From NCBI GenBank assembly GCA_003485825.1, contig DNHN01000317.1, forward strand, positions 1 through 8,219: a stretch of 8,219 nucleotides of DNA, written 5' to 3'. Numbering within the stretch: position 1 is the first letter of the stretch; the number at the start of each line of letters is the position of its first letter. A program made the translations under genes and the position numbers. Positions 6,557 to 8,219 of the stretch are shown one piece after another. The notes under the pieces are model-generated. The model did not search any database. It was not told the DNA's origin and saw nothing but the letters and a program-made list of their open reading frames with translations. This DNA comes from Bacteroidota bacterium (GTDB lineage Bacteria; Bacteroidota; Bacteroidia; NS11-12g; UBA9320).

Positions 6557-8219
6557 ATGTCAAATAAATATAACAACGAAGACCCAAGCGTATTACAGAA
6601 AATACAAAACCAAACAGGCTGCCTACTACTAGTTATTGGTGTGGCCATGTTAGCCTTTGTACTTACAGATTTAGTTAGTTCAGGTACCAGCATATTTGGC
6701 TCTGATCAAAACTCAGTTGGAAAAATCAATGGAGAGTCGGTAAGCTATGATGAGTTCAATAGTACTTATGAAGGACTAAAGACTCAAGTGCTCCAGAACA
6801 ATCCTGGTTTCGTGATGGACGAAAATATCAGTAAGCAGTATAGAGAGCAAGCTTGGAACATGCTGGTGGAGGATAAGACTATAGAACCAGAATATAGAAA
6901 ACTGGGTATAGAAGTGAGTCCTGCAGAATTGGAAGACCTGACTATTGGTGCGAACACGCATCCACAAATAAAGCAGTCTTTTCAGAGTCCAGAGACGAAG
7001 CAGTTTGATAAAGCCAGATTAGTGCGTTTTCTAAAAGAAGATATCAACGCTAACCCAGAGGCTATGCGCAGCTGGACTACCTTCCAAGATCAGTTTACAA
7101 ATGGATTGGTAGCAGAAAAATACCAACGATTAGTAGTTAGTTCTTTTTATGCTACTGAACTTGAGGCTAGATTTAGAAGCAATGATCAGAATTACTCTGT
7201 GAATGCCAGTATAGTAAGTTTGCCATACGCACAGCTTACGGATTCATCTATCACTGTAAGTGATGCTGACATCATAGCATATGCAAAAAAAAACACAGGA
7301 AAATACAAGCAAGAGGCGAGTAGAGATATAGAGTATGTGAAGATAACCGTAATCCCAAGTTCAGAAGACAGTGCAGATATGCTCACGTGGGCCACAGAAA
7401 CAGCTACTGACTTTGCGGTAACGAAAGATGATTCTGTATTTGTAAGTGTTAGAAACAGTGAAACTCCATTTAATCCTACGTATCAAGTGCGTGGTTCTTT
7501 TTCTCCTGAGATTGAAAATATAATTTTCAATGCTGAAGTAGGTAAAGTAGCCGGTCCTTTCCAAAAGGATGGTGTATACAGTGTATTTAAAGTGTTGGAT
7601 TTTGGCACAGATACGATGAGTAGTGTGAAAGCTAGTCATATAGTATTCCCAGTAGCTGGAAGTGATTCAGCAGCTGCGATTAAAACTGCACAAGAAACTT
7701 TAGCTAAGATAAGAAGTGGTGAAACGACCTTCGAGCAAGAAGCAAGTACTAGAAACTTTGATGTTACTAGATCTACTGGTGGAGATATGGGCTGGGTAAG
7801 AGAAGATAACAGAGCTTATCCAAAAAGATTAATAAATAAACTTATGGCCTCTAGTCAAGGCAGCTATGTAATAGTTCCGAGCAATAGAGGTGTTCACTTA
7901 GCTAAGGCTACATCTTCTGTAAGTCGTAAGACTGTGAAAGTAGCTATGGTTGATCAGAGTATCTACCCGAGTACTAAGACAGATGGAGATTACTACAAGA
8001 GAGCGGGGGAACTATTGACTAAGGTAAATAGCGAAAAGTCGTTTGAAGAAGTGGCTGAGGAGCTAGGTCTTAGTAAGCGAGTAGCGACCAAAATCACAGA
8101 AGAAGCGAGGTCAATTCCAGGCTTTGAAAACAGTAATAAAATAGCGCAATGGTTATTTAAGGATGAAACGGAAGAGGGTTCCATGTCGGATATACTTGAT
8201 TTAGACGGCAACTATGTAG
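6557..8219 (+). CDS. PpiD/SurA-type membrane-anchored peptidyl-prolyl isomerase, 3' end cut by window edge
   Basis: Periplasmic folding helper for exported proteins, anchored in the inner membrane. My translation from the ATG at 6557 stays open for 554 residues to the right edge; PpiD-like proteins of this phylum run to about 700. A short cytoplasmic N-terminus leads to one membrane helix at about residues 22-40 (CLLLVIGVAMLAFVLTDLV). A SurA-N-like chaperone region follows at about 53-200 (VGKINGESVSYDEFNSTYEG, then a WNMLVEDKTIEPEY segment). A middle region, about 215-350, has the family's SDADIIAYAKKNTGKYKQEA and NAEVGKVAGPF motifs. A parvulin domain lies at about 357-451, with VKASHIVF (His361) and GGDMGW (408-413). 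The final Gly-Tyr-His of active parvulins reads Gly-Val-His here and the Met-x-x-x-Phe region is not recognisable, so isomerase activity is doubtful, as reported for the PpiD parvulin domain of E. coli. The family call is firm; ppiD is the nearest name but I leave the symbol blank. Confidence 0.9.
   Translation, partial: MSNKYNNEDPSVLQKIQNQTGCLLLVIGVAMLAFVLTDLVSSGTSIFGSDQNSVGKINGESVSYDEFNSTYEGLKTQVLQNNPGFVMDENISKQYREQAWNMLVEDKTIEPEYRKLGIEVSPAELEDLTIGANTHPQIKQSFQSPETKQFDKARLVRFLKEDINANPEAMRSWTTFQDQFTNGLVAEKYQRLVVSSFYATELEARFRSNDQNYSVNASIVSLPYAQLTDSSITVSDADIIAYAKKNTGKYKQEASRDIEYVKITVIPSSEDSADMLTWATETATDFAVTKDDSVFVSVRNSETPFNPTYQVRGSFSPEIENIIFNAEVGKVAGPFQKDGVYSVFKVLDFGTDTMSSVKASHIVFPVAGSDSAAAIKTAQETLAKIRSGETTFEQEASTRNFDVTRSTGGDMGWVREDNRAYPKRLINKLMASSQGSYVIVPSNRGVHLAKATSSVSRKTVKVAMVDQSIYPSTKTDGDYYKRAGELLTKVNSEKSFEEVAEELGLSKRVATKITEEARSIPGFENSNKIAQWLFKDETEEGSMSDILDLDGNYV

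Noticed and set aside
7192..8211. Minus-strand open frames of 67-92 codons opposite the PpiD-like gene, and similar ones opposite the other genes
   Set aside because: They are short, resemble no family I know and lie antisense to well-supported coding sequence.

Overview
The window reads as chromosomal DNA of a member of the Bacteroidota (the Cytophaga/Flavobacterium/Saprospira side of the phylum). Three things point there. A large secreted protein ends in a type B sorting domain of the type IX secretion system (T9SS), which is confined to this phylum. Promoter-like boxes match the phylum's TAnnTTTG -7 element, and no gene has a Shine-Dalgarno sequence. The lysyl-tRNA synthetase and PpiD-type chaperone also look like the Bacteroidota versions. 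Base composition looks moderately AT-rich throughout, and I saw no transposon, tRNA, rRNA, CRISPR array or phage gene.

Layout. Bases 1-1536 (minus strand) hold lysS, complete at its start and cut by the left edge. A 127-bp divergent intergenic region follows. Bases 1664-4705 (plus) encode a 1013-residue exported protein: signal peptide, an N-terminal domain, a repeat region I read as seven propeller-like blades, two PKD domains and the T9SS type B C-terminal domain. After a 178-bp gap with a short perfect inverted repeat, bases 4884-6455 (plus) encode a 523-residue exported Asp-box (BNR, sialidase-like) beta-propeller protein with no T9SS tag. A 101-bp gap carries the best promoter in the window, and bases 6557-8219 (plus) hold the first 554 residues of a membrane-anchored PpiD/SurA-type peptidyl-prolyl isomerase, cut by the right edge.

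How the genes relate. There is no clear operon: each gap has its own promoter-like sequence. Two housekeeping genes (lysS, ppiD-like) flank two exported beta-propeller proteins. The PpiD-like protein would act in the periplasm on exported proteins, so a functional link with its secreted neighbours is conceivable but is only inference. I find no convincing novel multi-gene system. The items most worth a second look are the propeller/PKD surface protein, the palindrome upstream of the Asp-box gene with that gene's unassigned C-terminal domain, and a parvulin domain with degenerate active-site surroundings.
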